Shown in pieces: positions 40,001 through 48,969 of a DNA stretch of 64,000 bases; within the stretch, counting starts at the first letter, position 1, and each line of letters begins with the position of its first letter. Below the pieces are notes generated by a model. It saw nothing but the letters and a program-made list of their open reading frames with translations. It made no database searches and was not told where the DNA came from. The translations under genes and the position numbers were made by a program. Source of the stretch: Numida meleagris (lineage: Eukaryota; Chordata; Aves; Galliformes; Numididae); the NCBI RefSeq assembly GCF_002078875.1, contig NC_034410.1, positions 101,544,556-101,608,555 on the forward strand, read 5' to 3'.

Positions 40001-43000
40001 TGCAAAAAGTGTGCAGAGCAGAGCCCTCAGCCCGAGCATTCATCATATTGTCCAGGCATCTGTCAGCTGCCATCTATCAAAGCTTTCATTCGTCTTGTGC
40101 AACGCCCGTCACAAAATTAAATATACATCTACAGATTTGTGTACAGTGAACGTGAACAGAGCTCACAGAGGAGTTTTTCTGAATACTAAAGTGAAATGTG
40201 TTTTGTGCAAATAAGCTGTGAGAAACAAGACAGATGAGCCTGGATGACAGAAGTTACAAACATGGGAGATTAGAGTGTTCGGGAGAAGGGTGGGTCATTT
40301 CCAGTGCTGTGCTGGTGTATCTGACAGCCCTGGCAGTGCAGAATGCCTAACTGCTAGGGAATAGCATTCTCTGTGATTGAGAACATTGGGATGGAAAAAT
40401 GTCATGCTCCTTTTAGGGAAATATTTGCAACCCCTTGATAAAATTTGGAGCACCAGTGTTGTACAGTGCTCCTGTACGGGCAATTCCAGAGCAGTTCCAG
40501 ACAGACAAAACTCTACCTTGCTTACAGTGATGTCTTTTTGACATGGCAGCTTTGTTTGTGACTCCCAGACAGCCCAAGAGAAATAAAATTCCTAAAGCAG
40601 AGAAGAGAAAAGGAAGAGGAAATGCTGAGCAGGAGAAAAGGTGGCAAACGAAAAGGTCAGAGCACTCCCATTTCAGCAGTAAGGTCCCAGCTGGCCCTTG
40701 TGGGTCACTAGGACACCCTGGCCGTGCTTCTGGCCTCACGCACGCACTGAGGTTTCCTCCAGCCTGTCCCCTTTCCTGCTCCATGGAAGGGTCAGTGCTG
40801 AGCGGCTTGCAGCATGCAAGCAGTGCCTGGAGGGAAGGACAGACACAAGATGCTTGGACAGGTGAAAGGGGAGCTGGGGCTGGGATTTCTCCGTAGCCTC
40901 GCTGGTGCACAGTGTGGCAGCGAGAGGTCTGCCCCTCTGATGGGCAGCATCTCAAATTTGTTATCTCTGTAGGCATCAGCCAGGCAAGGGGCATCCCACT
41001 GTTCAGGGACAAGTAAGGCTTCTGCAGCAGCTACCCAAAAAATCGTGGGAAAAAAAGAAAAGTTGCACAATTCCTTTTACCGAGAGTAAGGACAGTTAGT
41101 TGAGCTCTCCAGCATGGCACTGACAAGATGAGACAGCTGCCTTAGAGCCAGTGTGTTCAAACATGCTGCTGTTATCCTGTTACATGAATCAAAACCAGCA
41201 CACACTGGCTTTCATCTGGATTTCATTATTGTGATTTATATCGTAGAGACTGTTGTCTAGCAGGAAGCAGCAGTATTCAGAGTTGGAGGGGGGAGATCCT
41301 TATCGCAGATTCTTATCTCCGGCACAAAATTGACAAATCTCTGTGTTTAAAAATAGTTGTACCTCCTTTCCATGTTCGGTTTTAAGCTGTCTGCTTATTC
41401 TCAAGCCTCTGAATGCTTTACTTCACATAAAATTAAAAAAAAAAAAAAAGACTTTCTTTTAGCAAAGAATTTATGTAAATACAGGCATCTCTCCTGGCAG
41501 GCAGCTGGGTCTGAGGACTCCCTGGTAAAAGCAATTCGTCCAGCAGAGCAGTGCGTAAGGTACCCACAAGACAGCTGCAGGGTCACATATGTGAATCATC
41601 ATAGAATAGCTTAGGTTGGGAGTGGCCTTAAAGCCCACCCGGTCCCACCCTGTGCCGTGGGCAGGGCTGCCCCCCACCAGCTCAGCTGCCCAGGGCCCCA
41701 TCCAACCTGGCCTTGAGTGCCTCCAGGGATGGGGCACCACAGCTTCTCTGGGCAGCTGTGCCAGAGCCTCACCGCCCTCTGAATAAAGAATTTCTTCCTA
41801 ACATCTAACCTAAATCTCCCCTCTTTTAGTTTAAAGCCATTCCCCCTTCTCCTATCACTGTCTGCCCATGTAAAAAGTACATGCCAGAAGTGGAGGCAAG
41901 CACAGCGGGCTGGCTGGCATAACCTGCATACAGCCCTCCCTCTGGCTCCACAGGGTGCTTGGGCCCTCCCTCTGCAAGGTGGTTTCTGTCCTGCGCAGCC
42001 CATCCATGCTAGTTGGTATTCTCCTCTGGAAGGAGCCAAGAGCAGGTCTGCCAGAAAAACCCACGATGGTTTTGTGGGAGATAACTATGATAAAGCTGAG
42101 GAGCTCTGTGGTAGCAGAGAGCAAGCAACGTGTAGTTAGGTTCTCAGTGAAGCATGGAGCAAGTCATGGTGTAGCTGTGCACAGTAGCACCAAGTTCATT
42201 CTTTCTCAGCTTGCCCAAGACAACCAAAAAATGCTGATAGTATCCAAAATAATCTTTGGACTTAGTAGCTGGTAGCCTTGCTATGCTCAGCAATCTTTTG
42301 AATCTGTAAATAAGTAAGTGAGGCATAGAACAGCATTTCTGAATTTTAAGTAGCGAATAGTGGTGGTCTAAATTACGCTCTATAGTTTTTCTCAGTAGTC
42401 CTTTTACAGCAGTAACAGGAAGATCCCTGTAATATCACAGAGAACTCCCAGCATCTCCATGTAAGCATCCGAAGCACGCAACTTGCCGATGGTCGTCTTG
42501 GGGGAAAAGAAAAAAAAAAAGAGACAAGGAGCAGGCAAGTAGGAAACAAAGTCCCACAGAAAGAAATGAGAGAGGTAATCAGGAAGAGTTTGTTCTTCAG
42601 CTTACGAGGGCTGAGCCCTGCCGGGCTGCAGCGGAGCCTCCTACAAGCAGGTGACTCTGTGCATTCAGCCAAATCCTCACTTCCTTCTGCCTTCAGCAGG
42701 CCTGGCAACAGGCGGACCCATACATCCAGGTGATACCTTTCTCTTCTAGCCCAAGTGGGGCAGGGTTTCTCTTCTCCATCTTTACCTTTCTTCTTTTTAT
42801 TCAGGCGTGGTAGCAAGCTGCCTGCCTCAGCCTGAAGACAGAATGTGGATGTTTAACCTTCAGAGCGCTGCGGGGACTGTCTGGGCCTGTACTCTGGCTT
42901 ATACGTACCCATGCAGGGCAGCAGGGTTGGCTGTAGAAGGTTGACGTGGCATTCTCCTTTTTGATGGTTTCTTATAACTGGCAGCTCTCCTTCACAAGGC

Positions 43001-46000
43001 AGAATTTTGTAATAAATCATCCTCTTCATTGAGAAAAATTTGGATCGGTGCTTAGAATGTAACTGTGTCAGAGGGGGCTTGCAAGCGTTTGTACTTAGCA
43101 GCGGGCAGCTGTTGTGCTTGACGTGCCCAGCAAAATTACCTGCCAAGATGACACAGGGAGCAATTTATCTGGACAAATTATGCTTTTCACACTGCGAGTC
43201 AGATAGCTGAATAGCCCTCATTGTAAAAGGTACATATGACTGTAACAACTCCCTGTGCCAAGAAGTTGGCTTTTTCCTCTCCATTATAGCTCATTTACCT
43301 CAAATACTGCTGTAAGCTGTTTAGGGGAGAAGCACACTCTGCTTTCTTTTAAATTCCTGTTATTACCCCTTATTTCTGTCCCATAGCTCTTCAACAAAAT
43401 GCAGGACAAGTTAGTTGCCTTTTGCTGTTCTTCGTGCTCATTTCTGATCCAGCCAAGGGCATCATCAGATAACAAGAGTTGTCCAGTTGCTCTCCAAAGC
43501 CATTATATTCTCCCTTCCCCCAACCCTTCCATATATAATTACTGGAGGGGGAAAAAAAACAAAAACAAAAAAACATACTCAGTTGGGTCTTTCTGGCTGA
43601 TTTAGATTCCCATGAGGATATAGTACAGGGAGGCTTAATCTTCCATAAAGGCATATTGTGGTGTGTTTTGTACGTGTCTTTCTACCTCTCGTTGTCTGGT
43701 GTTAACATAATGTAGTTTAACCATAAACAGAAGTTAGAAGGGAAAGACAAACCAGGAGCTCGATACTTGGCGACTGTGTTGTCTTCCATGCTTCTGTCCA
43801 AGGTCAGAACAGCCAAAGCCAGGAAGAGAACTGGCACATTACTAAAATGAAGGGTTTGCTGTTGTTTGGCTGATAGTTTTAGGCCAAGTGAGTGGTAGCA
43901 GATGGTTTTGGCAAAGTGTTTCCTGAATGAAGACTGAAGGAATGAGAGAAGTACTGCATACCCATAGCTGCTGCTGCTGGCATGCAGGATGGGCCAGGAG
44001 GGCCCTCTGCTTCATAGGGATATCCTTAAGGGGGTGAGAAAAGAAGAACAGTAATCTCAAGGTAGAGGAAATAGACTAGACACTAATAGACTAGACTAAT
44101 GTTGTCCTAACTCAGTATTTCTGTCCACTTAGTAACTTGAGAACTTTACTATCTTTAATTCTATTGAATTACTCACCATTTAGGCCAATTACCGGTTTTA
44201 TCATAAATGTAGGATACGGTAGTCAAGAATTTGTGCCAGCAGTTCCTTTGAGCAATCAGTTTGAGACTGGCAGTATGTTTCAGAGCCACATACAAAGTCT
44301 GGTCATCAAATCAATTATTGTGATAACTTACTTTGGCTTAACAAGAATTGTCAGCTAGGTTTTATCCACCTACGTTTGGCTTAAAGTCATGCTCAGCAGT
44401 ATTTGGAAGGCTCATTATAAGGTATGTGCTGTTCAGGGTTTGTGCTGAACACTCATCTCTGATTTCAGGTCACCCATTCTGATGGAGCAGTTGCAAACAA
44501 ATTGTTGCCTTAATTTGGACTTCAATTTTCCTGTCTCTGAAATCATTAAGACTGACCAGCGCTTGTTTGGTATTTCTTGCTTGTAGGGAGTGAGTGATCT
44601 TGTTTGTTATAAACTAAAAGAATGATTTTCTCTCAACCATGTGTTACAGACCACAGTCATAGACTATGTGAAGCCATCAGATCTCAAGAAGGACATGAAC
44701 GAGACGTTTAAGGAGAAGTTCCCTCACATCAAGTTAACCCTCAGTAAAATAAGAAGGTACGTTGCAAAGCTTGGTATGGCTGCAACATGATGCAGCTGTC
44801 TCATGTTGCAGTGCGATTGCTGTTGTCCATGAAGAGACACACAGCACTGATTGATTTTCCAGGAGCAGTGACCTGCAGAGGTTCAGAATAAGTCAGATGA
44901 TTGCTTTGTTTAGTGGGCTGAGAAAACAAGATAGGGGACTGTGCAAACATGTACCACTCAGGTGTCGAGCTCAGCATCTAAGAGGATGAGGATGTGAGCT
45001 GTGCTTGCACTGCACTATCAGATCCAGAAAAAATAATACAGAAAAAGAGTTCAAACTTACGGCACTTAGGTTGGAAAGATAATGGAGAGGGAGAAATGCT
45101 GATTTTTGTGCCTTGTGCAAAGAGCGTGGCCAGAAGCAAAACAAGTGATCCATTTCACTGCAAAGTTTACTATATTGTCACTGTTTCTAGTGTAGCAGCC
45201 TATATGTACTGAAGTAATAGTGATTTAATGTGATTGAAGTGGCTAGAAGGATACTGACTCCTGTTGCTCTGTAACTACAGAATTCTGCAGTACATAGCAA
45301 GTTTGGATTTGACCAATCATAGCCAACCGCAAAGCTGCGTATAGATCACAAGCAATCAGTCTGTTGTTACTAAACAAATTGTGGATAGCTTAAGACTTCC
45401 GATGAAATATTTTCACAAAAAAAAATGTCAAAACTCTTCAGTTACTTCTGTGGTTTGATACAACTGTCTGTTGTATCAAGATTAAGTCAAAACAAGTGAT
45501 ACAATGTGTCCCTAAAATAGAGCATAAACATACCTGCCCAGTAAATTACACTTTTCCTTTCCATTTGACTAAGCGGGGATCTCTGCAATAATGACTCTTA
45601 TGGTGAATTGAGTATTGCTTTAACATGCAGTTCACAGCATACTTGTCTGGTCTCTTTGCTCAGCTTGAAGAGAGAAATGCGCAAGCTTGCTCAAGAAGAA
45701 TGTGGTTTTGAAGAGCCCACAGTAGCCATGGCCTTTGTCTACTTCGAGAAGCTCGCTCTCAAGGGGAAGCTGAACAAGCAGAATAGAAAGCTTTGTGCCG
45801 GAGCCTGTGTTCTTTTAGCAGCCAAAATTGGCAGTGACCTCAGAAAACACGAAGTCAAGCATCTTATAGATGTAGGTATCCATGCATTTCCAGTGTTCTC
45901 TCTACATTAAGTGCCAGTGCGTGGTATATGCAAGCCTGCTTATCAGCAGTCGTGCTCTCCTCTAGGCACCCAACCCTCCAGCAAGACAACTGCATTCCTT

Positions 46001-47492
46001 TATTTTACATTGATGGAGAAGTAGGAGTGATCAGTGTCACAGCAGAGGACTAAGAAACCCATTTGATGTGATTGAACACCGTTGGTGTCAGATATTGTGA
46101 GGTCTGAGATATATCTCACCACATTCTGTCAATACGAGTCAAAAGTTAACCTTCAGGAAATTCATTTTGCTTTTAATTTTATTTAAGTGTCAGTAAGGAC
46201 TATTCTTTGAAAGCTAAATGTAGATAGTAACTTGGGAAGAAATCTAGCAGTCTACAGATTTGTATTATATTCATCAAGTTAAGCTATAGGACAAGTGGGC
46301 ATGGTTTCCATTAGACACTTCACCCCAACTTTTTTTTTGTGGAGGAAGGTGTTTGGTCTTCTACCCGCTCCATATTAGAATAGAGTTAAGAAACAGAGGG
46401 GTGTCTTATTCCATAATGCATCTGCAAGCACTGGGACACCAATCTGGTTTAACACGACAGAAAATCAGTCTCATAGCTGAGTACAACCAACTCACTTCAA
46501 GAGACACGGGAACTCTGTTGGAGGCAGAACTGGACTCACATCCTTCTGCCCCAGCCACAGAACTGGTCTGATAGTCACTTTATTAGAATGTTCTTCAGAT
46601 AGCCAGGAAAAAGCAACTGAGTGGAGCTGGAAGATCTGCCAATTCTGAATCACTGGTCCACTCTTAAGTCACATGGAGGTTTTCATTAGATCCAGTGGGC
46701 AACAAAGCAGCAAACCAAGGGAGGTCGTAAGAGTGGAGGCAGGGGAGAGTATCTCTGAAGAGCTGGTTGTCTTCTTCTAGCATCCAAATCCAGTGAAAAC
46801 AGCAGAACAGATGGAAGGTTTAGCACAGTGCAGCAGAAAGCCAAGTATGAAATCTATCTAATCTCCTTCGGGAATAGCAGTTTCCAATATACACTGTACT
46901 TATTGTTGTTGTAGATGACAGTTTTTGTCTCTGAGGCATTACAGTCAAATGTATCTAATTGTAGCGTAAATAATTTCCCTAACAGGGTGTTGTAACAGTG
47001 CAATGCTGGAAAGAAAATCTGTGATTTCAAGCAGAGAGGAATTCTGCGGGCACTTACGAGGTGCATGTATTCCATTACACAAGTGACTGCACAAAGCTAG
47101 GTTTTTCTTTTCCTGCACTGGCAATCACTGTAATCGTTAGAAGATGTATCTGCTAGAGCTGGGATGAGTGAAATGACGAACGTTAGAAATAGCTGAACTT
47201 TGTAAACCACCTCCCCAGTAAGAAATCAGTAGGAAACAGTGGCACGCACGTAGGTGTGCACGTTTGAATAACATCATCTGTAAGAAAGCTCTAGAAAGTC
47301 AAAGCCTCGTTGACAAAGTCCTTTTCATTTTTTCCTGGGCTCTTGATACAGAAACTGGAAGAGAAGTTCCGGCTGAACAGGCGAGAGCTGATTGCCTTTG
47401 AGTTCCCAGTGCTGGTGGCCTTGGAGTTTGCTCTCCACCTTCCCGAGCACGAAGTGATGCCGCACTACAGACGCTTGATCCAGAACTCCTAG
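12945..47492 (+). CDS. CABLES1: CABLES1, Cdk5 and Abl enzyme substrate 1 (3' part, nine exons, joined)
   Basis: The coding sequence is the join of 12945-13016, 15109-15201, 22781-22858, 32348-32447, 33960-34116, 35024-35127, 44650-44756, 45664-45871 and 47352-47492. It totals 1060 nt: one base completing a codon split with the upstream exon, 352 residues and a TAG stop. Every junction has GT/AG and matching phase. The human protein is about 633 residues, so roughly the first 280 (exon 1) are off the left edge. From family knowledge, CABLES1 is an adaptor that links CDK2/CDK3/CDK5 to tyrosine kinases such as ABL and WEE1. It promotes inhibitory or activating Tyr15 phosphorylation and acts in cell-cycle control and neurite growth. 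The C-terminal half (exons 8-10) is a cyclin-box-like fold. The motifs [19 protein letters not shown] and [13 protein letters not shown] favour CABLES1 over the paralogue CABLES2, whose last exon differs at these sites. The reading frame is intact throughout. Confidence 0.95.
13017..15108 (+). other. CABLES1: CABLES1 intron 2
   Basis: This 2,092-bp intron has a GTGATT donor and a TTTATTTTTCAG acceptor. A TATATTTATTTATTTATTTA run at about 15060-15083 ends roughly 25 bp before the acceptor. Two other AG dinucleotides with fair context (about 15019-15020 and 15039-15040) lie upstream of it. I saw no mobile element. A reading frame opens at ATG 14975 and runs in frame into exon 3. Confidence 0.85.
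15059..15084 (+). repeat. (TTTA)n microsatellite at the exon 3 acceptor
   Basis: About five TTTA units follow TATATA. The tract sits between a likely branch-point zone and the short pyrimidine tract of the exon 3 acceptor, so length changes could alter branch-point to AG spacing. The tract itself is directly visible; the effect on splicing is inference. Confidence 0.85.
15109..15201 (+). CDS. CABLES1: CABLES1 coding exon 3
   Basis: This 93-bp exon lies between TTTTTCAG and the donor CAG|GTACTG. It encodes [19 protein letters not shown] then [11 protein letters not shown], with split Arg codons at both ends. The basic and Ser/Pro segment (SGSPRPK) resembles a proline-directed kinase site, as expected for a CDK substrate. 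It is in phase with exon 2 and divisible by three. Confidence 0.96.
16192..16496 (-). mobile_element. CR1 LINE 3' fragment with internal A/CAA expansion
   Basis: Blocks GTTTGAGTTGGAAGGGACCC, AGCCTGACCTTGAGTGTCTC and GGGGCATCCACCACATC identify CR1. Where other copies read GTAAAAAACTTCTT this one carries a 59-bp A/CAA-rich expansion at 16391-16449. Confidence 0.92.
16391..16449 (+). repeat. A-rich/(CAA)n simple repeat inside CR1
   Basis: Runs of CAAAA units followed by about seven CAA units replace the short A run found at the same place in the other CR1 copies of this window, so the repeat grew from a CR1-internal A tract. Confidence 0.9.
18892..18921 (+). repeat. 15-bp perfect tandem duplication
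   Basis: TTTACATTTGCAGTC is repeated exactly at 18892-18906 and 18907-18921. Confidence 0.95.
19470..19740 (-). mobile_element. CR1 LINE 3' fragment (well preserved)
   Basis: Starts CATAGAATCATAGAATGGCC and follows the CR1 text through CCACATCCAGCCTGGCCTTG, GGGACAGGGCATCCACAG and CTTCCTGGGCAGCCTGTTCC to CCATTCCCCCTTGTCCTA. The terminal octamer repeat ATAGAATC/ATAGAATG is intact. Confidence 0.95.
21514..21990 (+). mobile_element. CR1 LINE 3' end, sense to CABLES1
   Basis: About 475 bp reaching the CR1 3' terminus (TTCCAACCTGAGCAATTC then TATGATTCTGTG). The 110-codon frame at 21513-21845 encodes the remnant of the ORF2 C-terminus ([33 protein letters not shown]), truncated upstream. It is the longest and least eroded CR1 coding remnant in the window and is not functional. 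Confidence 0.95.
22781..22858 (+). CDS. CABLES1: CABLES1 coding exon 4
   Basis: The 78-bp exon follows TTTATATTTTAG and ends GTCGG|GTATGT. It encodes [20 protein letters not shown] then DCTQVG with split codons at both ends. The central [15 protein letters not shown] block is conserved with the human protein as I recall it. Length is divisible by three and phase matches both neighbours. Confidence 0.95.
22859..32347 (+). other. CABLES1: CABLES1 intron 4
   Basis: This 9,489-bp intron runs from GTATGT to TTCCCCAG. I saw no CR1 fragment in it, unlike introns 1, 3 and 7. It holds only short A/T runs (for example about 24300-24314 and 29826-29847). Small open frames on both strands lack recognisable domains or splice logic. 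No RNA gene was recognised. Confidence 0.8.
32348..32447 (+). CDS. CABLES1: CABLES1 coding exon 5
   Basis: The 100-bp exon follows GTGTTCCCCAG and ends GGGAAG|GTGGGG. It encodes [19 protein letters not shown] then [14 protein letters not shown] after a split Gly codon, and ends on a codon boundary. The second half is the strongly conserved part. The CHSTGVC stretch differs from my recollection of the human sequence and may be one residue longer. Confidence 0.94.
32448..33959 (+). other. CABLES1: CABLES1 intron 5
   Basis: A 1,512-bp intron with donor GTGGGG and acceptor CTCTTTTTAG. It is AT-rich and contains a 13-14 A run near 33608-33621. No mobile element or gene was seen. Confidence 0.85.
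33960..34116 (+). CDS. CABLES1: CABLES1 coding exon 6
   Basis: The 157-bp exon starts on a codon boundary after TCTCTTTTTAG and ends GATGCAG|GTAACT, one base into a Gly codon. It encodes [36 protein letters not shown] and [16 protein letters not shown]. It is rich in Ser and Thr, the kind of low-complexity regulatory region expected for a phosphorylated adaptor. The block [16 protein letters not shown] is conserved with human. Confidence 0.95.
34117..35023 (+). other. CABLES1: CABLES1 intron 6
   Basis: A 907-bp intron (GTAACT to CATTGTTTTGTAG). No repeat or gene was recognised. From ATG 34930 the frame is open into exon 7. Confidence 0.85.
35024..35127 (+). CDS. CABLES1: CABLES1 coding exon 7
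   Basis: The 104-bp exon follows TTGTTTTGTAG and ends TATATG|GTAAGT, a near-consensus donor. It encodes [19 protein letters not shown] then [16 protein letters not shown]. The acidic [16 protein letters not shown] segment immediately precedes the cyclin-like domain and is very well conserved in the family. Confidence 0.97.
38730..38749 (+). repeat. A20 homopolymer
   Basis: Twenty consecutive A follow ATTA in intron 7. The upstream sequence shows no recognisable retrocopy, so it may be a simple A tract. Confidence 0.9.
41597..41880 (-). mobile_element. CR1 LINE 3' fragment
   Basis: Starts CATCATAGAATAGCTTAGGT and includes the GGGCAGGGCTGCCCCCCACC and CCCCATCCAACCTGGCCTTG blocks, ending at TTCTCCTATCACTGTCTGCC. 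Same subfamily as the copies at 53796 and 57393. Confidence 0.94.
44650..44756 (+). CDS. CABLES1: CABLES1 coding exon 8, start of cyclin-like domain
   Basis: The 107-bp exon follows CATGTGTTACAG and ends AGAAG|GTACGT. It encodes [19 protein letters not shown] then [16 protein letters not shown] and two bases of a Ser codon. The segment is essentially identical to human CABLES1 as I recall it and opens the C-terminal cyclin-box-like domain. Confidence 0.97.
44757..45663 (+). other. CABLES1: CABLES1 intron 8
   Basis: A 907-bp intron from GTACGT to CTCTTTGCTCAG. No repeat or RNA gene was recognised. From ATG 45608 the frame is open into exon 9. Confidence 0.85.
45664..45871 (+). CDS. CABLES1: CABLES1 coding exon 9, core of cyclin-like domain
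   Basis: At 208 bp this is the longest coding exon in the window. It follows TTTGCTCAG and ends ATAGAT|GTAGGT. It encodes [40 protein letters not shown] and [18 protein letters not shown], then [11 protein letters not shown]. The helical pattern [10 protein letters not shown]...[12 protein letters not shown] is the cyclin-box signature shared by CABLES1 and CABLES2. A weaker cue for CABLES1 is LALKGK, where CABLES2 has LVLKGK. The donor is used at GAT|GTAGGT because the next exon continues with KLEEKF. Confidence 0.98.
45872..47351 (+). other. CABLES1: CABLES1 intron 9
   Basis: A 1,480-bp intron with donor GTAGGT and acceptor CTCTTGATACAG. If retained, the frame would continue for 13 residues and stop at about 45908-45910. 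No mobile element was seen. Confidence 0.85.
47352..47492 (+). CDS. CABLES1: CABLES1 terminal coding exon 10
   Basis: The coding part is 141 bp including the stop TAG at 47490-47492. It begins on a codon boundary after GATACAG and encodes [40 protein letters not shown] and RLIQNS. It completes the cyclin-like domain. [24 protein letters not shown] is the CABLES1-type ending; CABLES2 as I recall has a different C-terminus. Confidence 0.98.
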   Translation, partial: KLEEKFRLNRRELIAFEFPVLVALEFALHLPEHEVMPHYRRLIQNS

Positions 47493-48030
47493 CGCTGGCT
47501 GCCCTGCTGGGAAGGGGCTCCGGACTGTTCCCACCTGGCTCTCCTGAGCTGCAGTTACTACTGGAAATGCAAAATCAGACTCCTAACACTTCACTCTCTC
47601 CCTCTCCAAACCGGTTTTTCCAACGACTGATGGGAAACACTGCGTTGACGTAAGACTCGGCTTGGACAAATTTAGGTGTCGTTACTTTCTCAAAGCAGGT
47701 GAAGACTGAGATGTTGGTACATGGTTAACGTGCTGAAACTGGATGGCAACTGACCCTACCTGTGGGGACTGCGGACCTACGAGCTGCCTGTCATCAGTCA
47801 TACAAAAGCCTGAGGGCAGCCTCCATTACCACCCCTCTCTCAATCACACAAACCCTGAAAGCCCACGTGAGTGCATTCTCATAGTGCTTTTTCTACAGAC
47901 CTGCTGCAACTCACAAAAGGACTCCTTAACGTTGTGAAAAAGCTTTTAAAGAGGATATCTTCACTGTGTCAAAAAGAATGTGCCAATCTATTTTTGTATC
48001 AGCAATTGAAAGTGCACTTTTTCCTGTGGG

Positions 48031-48063
48031 GTGTTTGTGTGTAGATGTGTGTGTGTGCGTGCG
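48031..48063 (+). repeat. GT-rich tract in the CABLES1 3' UTR
   Basis: An imperfect GT repeat (GTGTTTGTGTGTAGATGTGT then GTGTGTGCGTGCG) about 540 bp after the stop codon. GU-rich tracts in 3' UTRs can bind CELF-type proteins; that role here is inference. Confidence 0.85.
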
Positions 48064-48531
48064 ATGCAGACCTGACCTGTGTCCATGTGGGTGGCTTTGC
48101 TGTTTCAGCCTATATCAGTTACGAGGGGGAAGATCAAGGTGACCTGACGTGTTTACTTCTTGAAAAACATAACTACTGGAAAAGTGGTAGATGGGATCAT
48201 TTCTGGACACTCGTTTTATTGTTTTCTAATTGTCTGATCTTTCCAGCATCTAACTTTTGAAAGGATCACACTACTATCAGGAGAGAAGGATCAGCAGCTG
48301 ACCATAAGTTTTCAGTCATGTTTGTGATAAAGGTGAAAGCATTAGTATGAGATTTCCATGTCATGTTTTTTAAAAATATCTTGTGTTAAGCCACATGCTT
48401 ATTTTTAACCTTCGCACTTTTCCCACTGTGGAGATGGTTAAGACTTGCACTCTGTAGTGTTGTATTTCCGTGCTCTATGTTAGAGTGCATAATAAGCACA
48501 TTTACTGTGCTGTATCTTAAAACAGTGTTTT

Positions 48532-48552
48532 ATTAAAAAAAAAAATAATAAA
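48532..48552 (+). terminator. CABLES1: CABLES1 proximal poly(A) signals
   Basis: ATTAAA at 48532-48537 and AATAAA at 48547-48552 flank an A-rich run. A GGTGTGTT element follows about 20-25 bp later, as expected for a downstream GU-rich element. This is the best-formed 3' end signal after the stop codon. Confidence 0.7.
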
Positions 48553-48963
48553 AGTAGGGCTCAGCAGTATGACAGGTGTGTTACGGCTCCGACAGCAGGG
48601 GCACCAGCTGTTGTTCAAGTTTTGTTTTTTAACGAGAATTGACCGTGCAAAACTTACAATCGGCGCCCGTTTAAGTTAAAGGTCCAGTTCCTTCTGACAT
48701 TTCAGTACTGGAGTTTAACGTTAAGCCTTCCTGCAACTTCCACAGCTCTGACTGGACACCCAGAAGCTGGCGAGTGTCACCTGTACTCCCTGATGCTGCG
48801 TGCACGCTGTGCCGTGCTCACAGACATCACTCACCCAGCAGCATTCTGGGCATCACACCCGTGCCCGATCTTCTCCTGGGCAGGTTCACTTCCCAAGCCT
48901 CGCCCTCCACGCGCCCCACGCAGACGCAGTACAGTCGAATCCTTACATTTTTGGTATTTTTTA

Positions 48964-48969
48964 AATAAA
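48964..48969 (+). terminator. CABLES1: Possible alternative CABLES1 poly(A) signal
   Basis: AATAAA occurs 1.47 kb beyond the stop codon, with a GT-containing stretch (TGTAAGTTTGGGAGTG) about 40 bp downstream. It could give a longer 3' UTR. Usage is inference. Confidence 0.4.

Larger units (their letters stand above)
35128..44649 (+). other. CABLES1: CABLES1 intron 7
   Basis: This 9,522-bp intron holds an antisense CR1 (41597-41880), A runs at 38730-38749 and 41435-41449, an (AT)n tract near 39149-39160 and an A-rich tract at 43552-43575. The longest open frame of the window, 199 codons on the minus strand at 40413-41012, lies here but has no recognisable domain. No other exon was found. Confidence 0.8.
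47493..48570 (+). other. CABLES1: CABLES1 3' UTR (proximal form)
   Basis: The UTR runs from the stop codon to a predicted cleavage zone just after an AATAAA at 48547-48552. It contains a GT-rich tract at 48031-48063. No coding feature was recognised. The end is inferred from the poly(A) signal and the GT-rich element (about 48574-48582) just beyond it; longer forms may exist. Confidence 0.7.
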
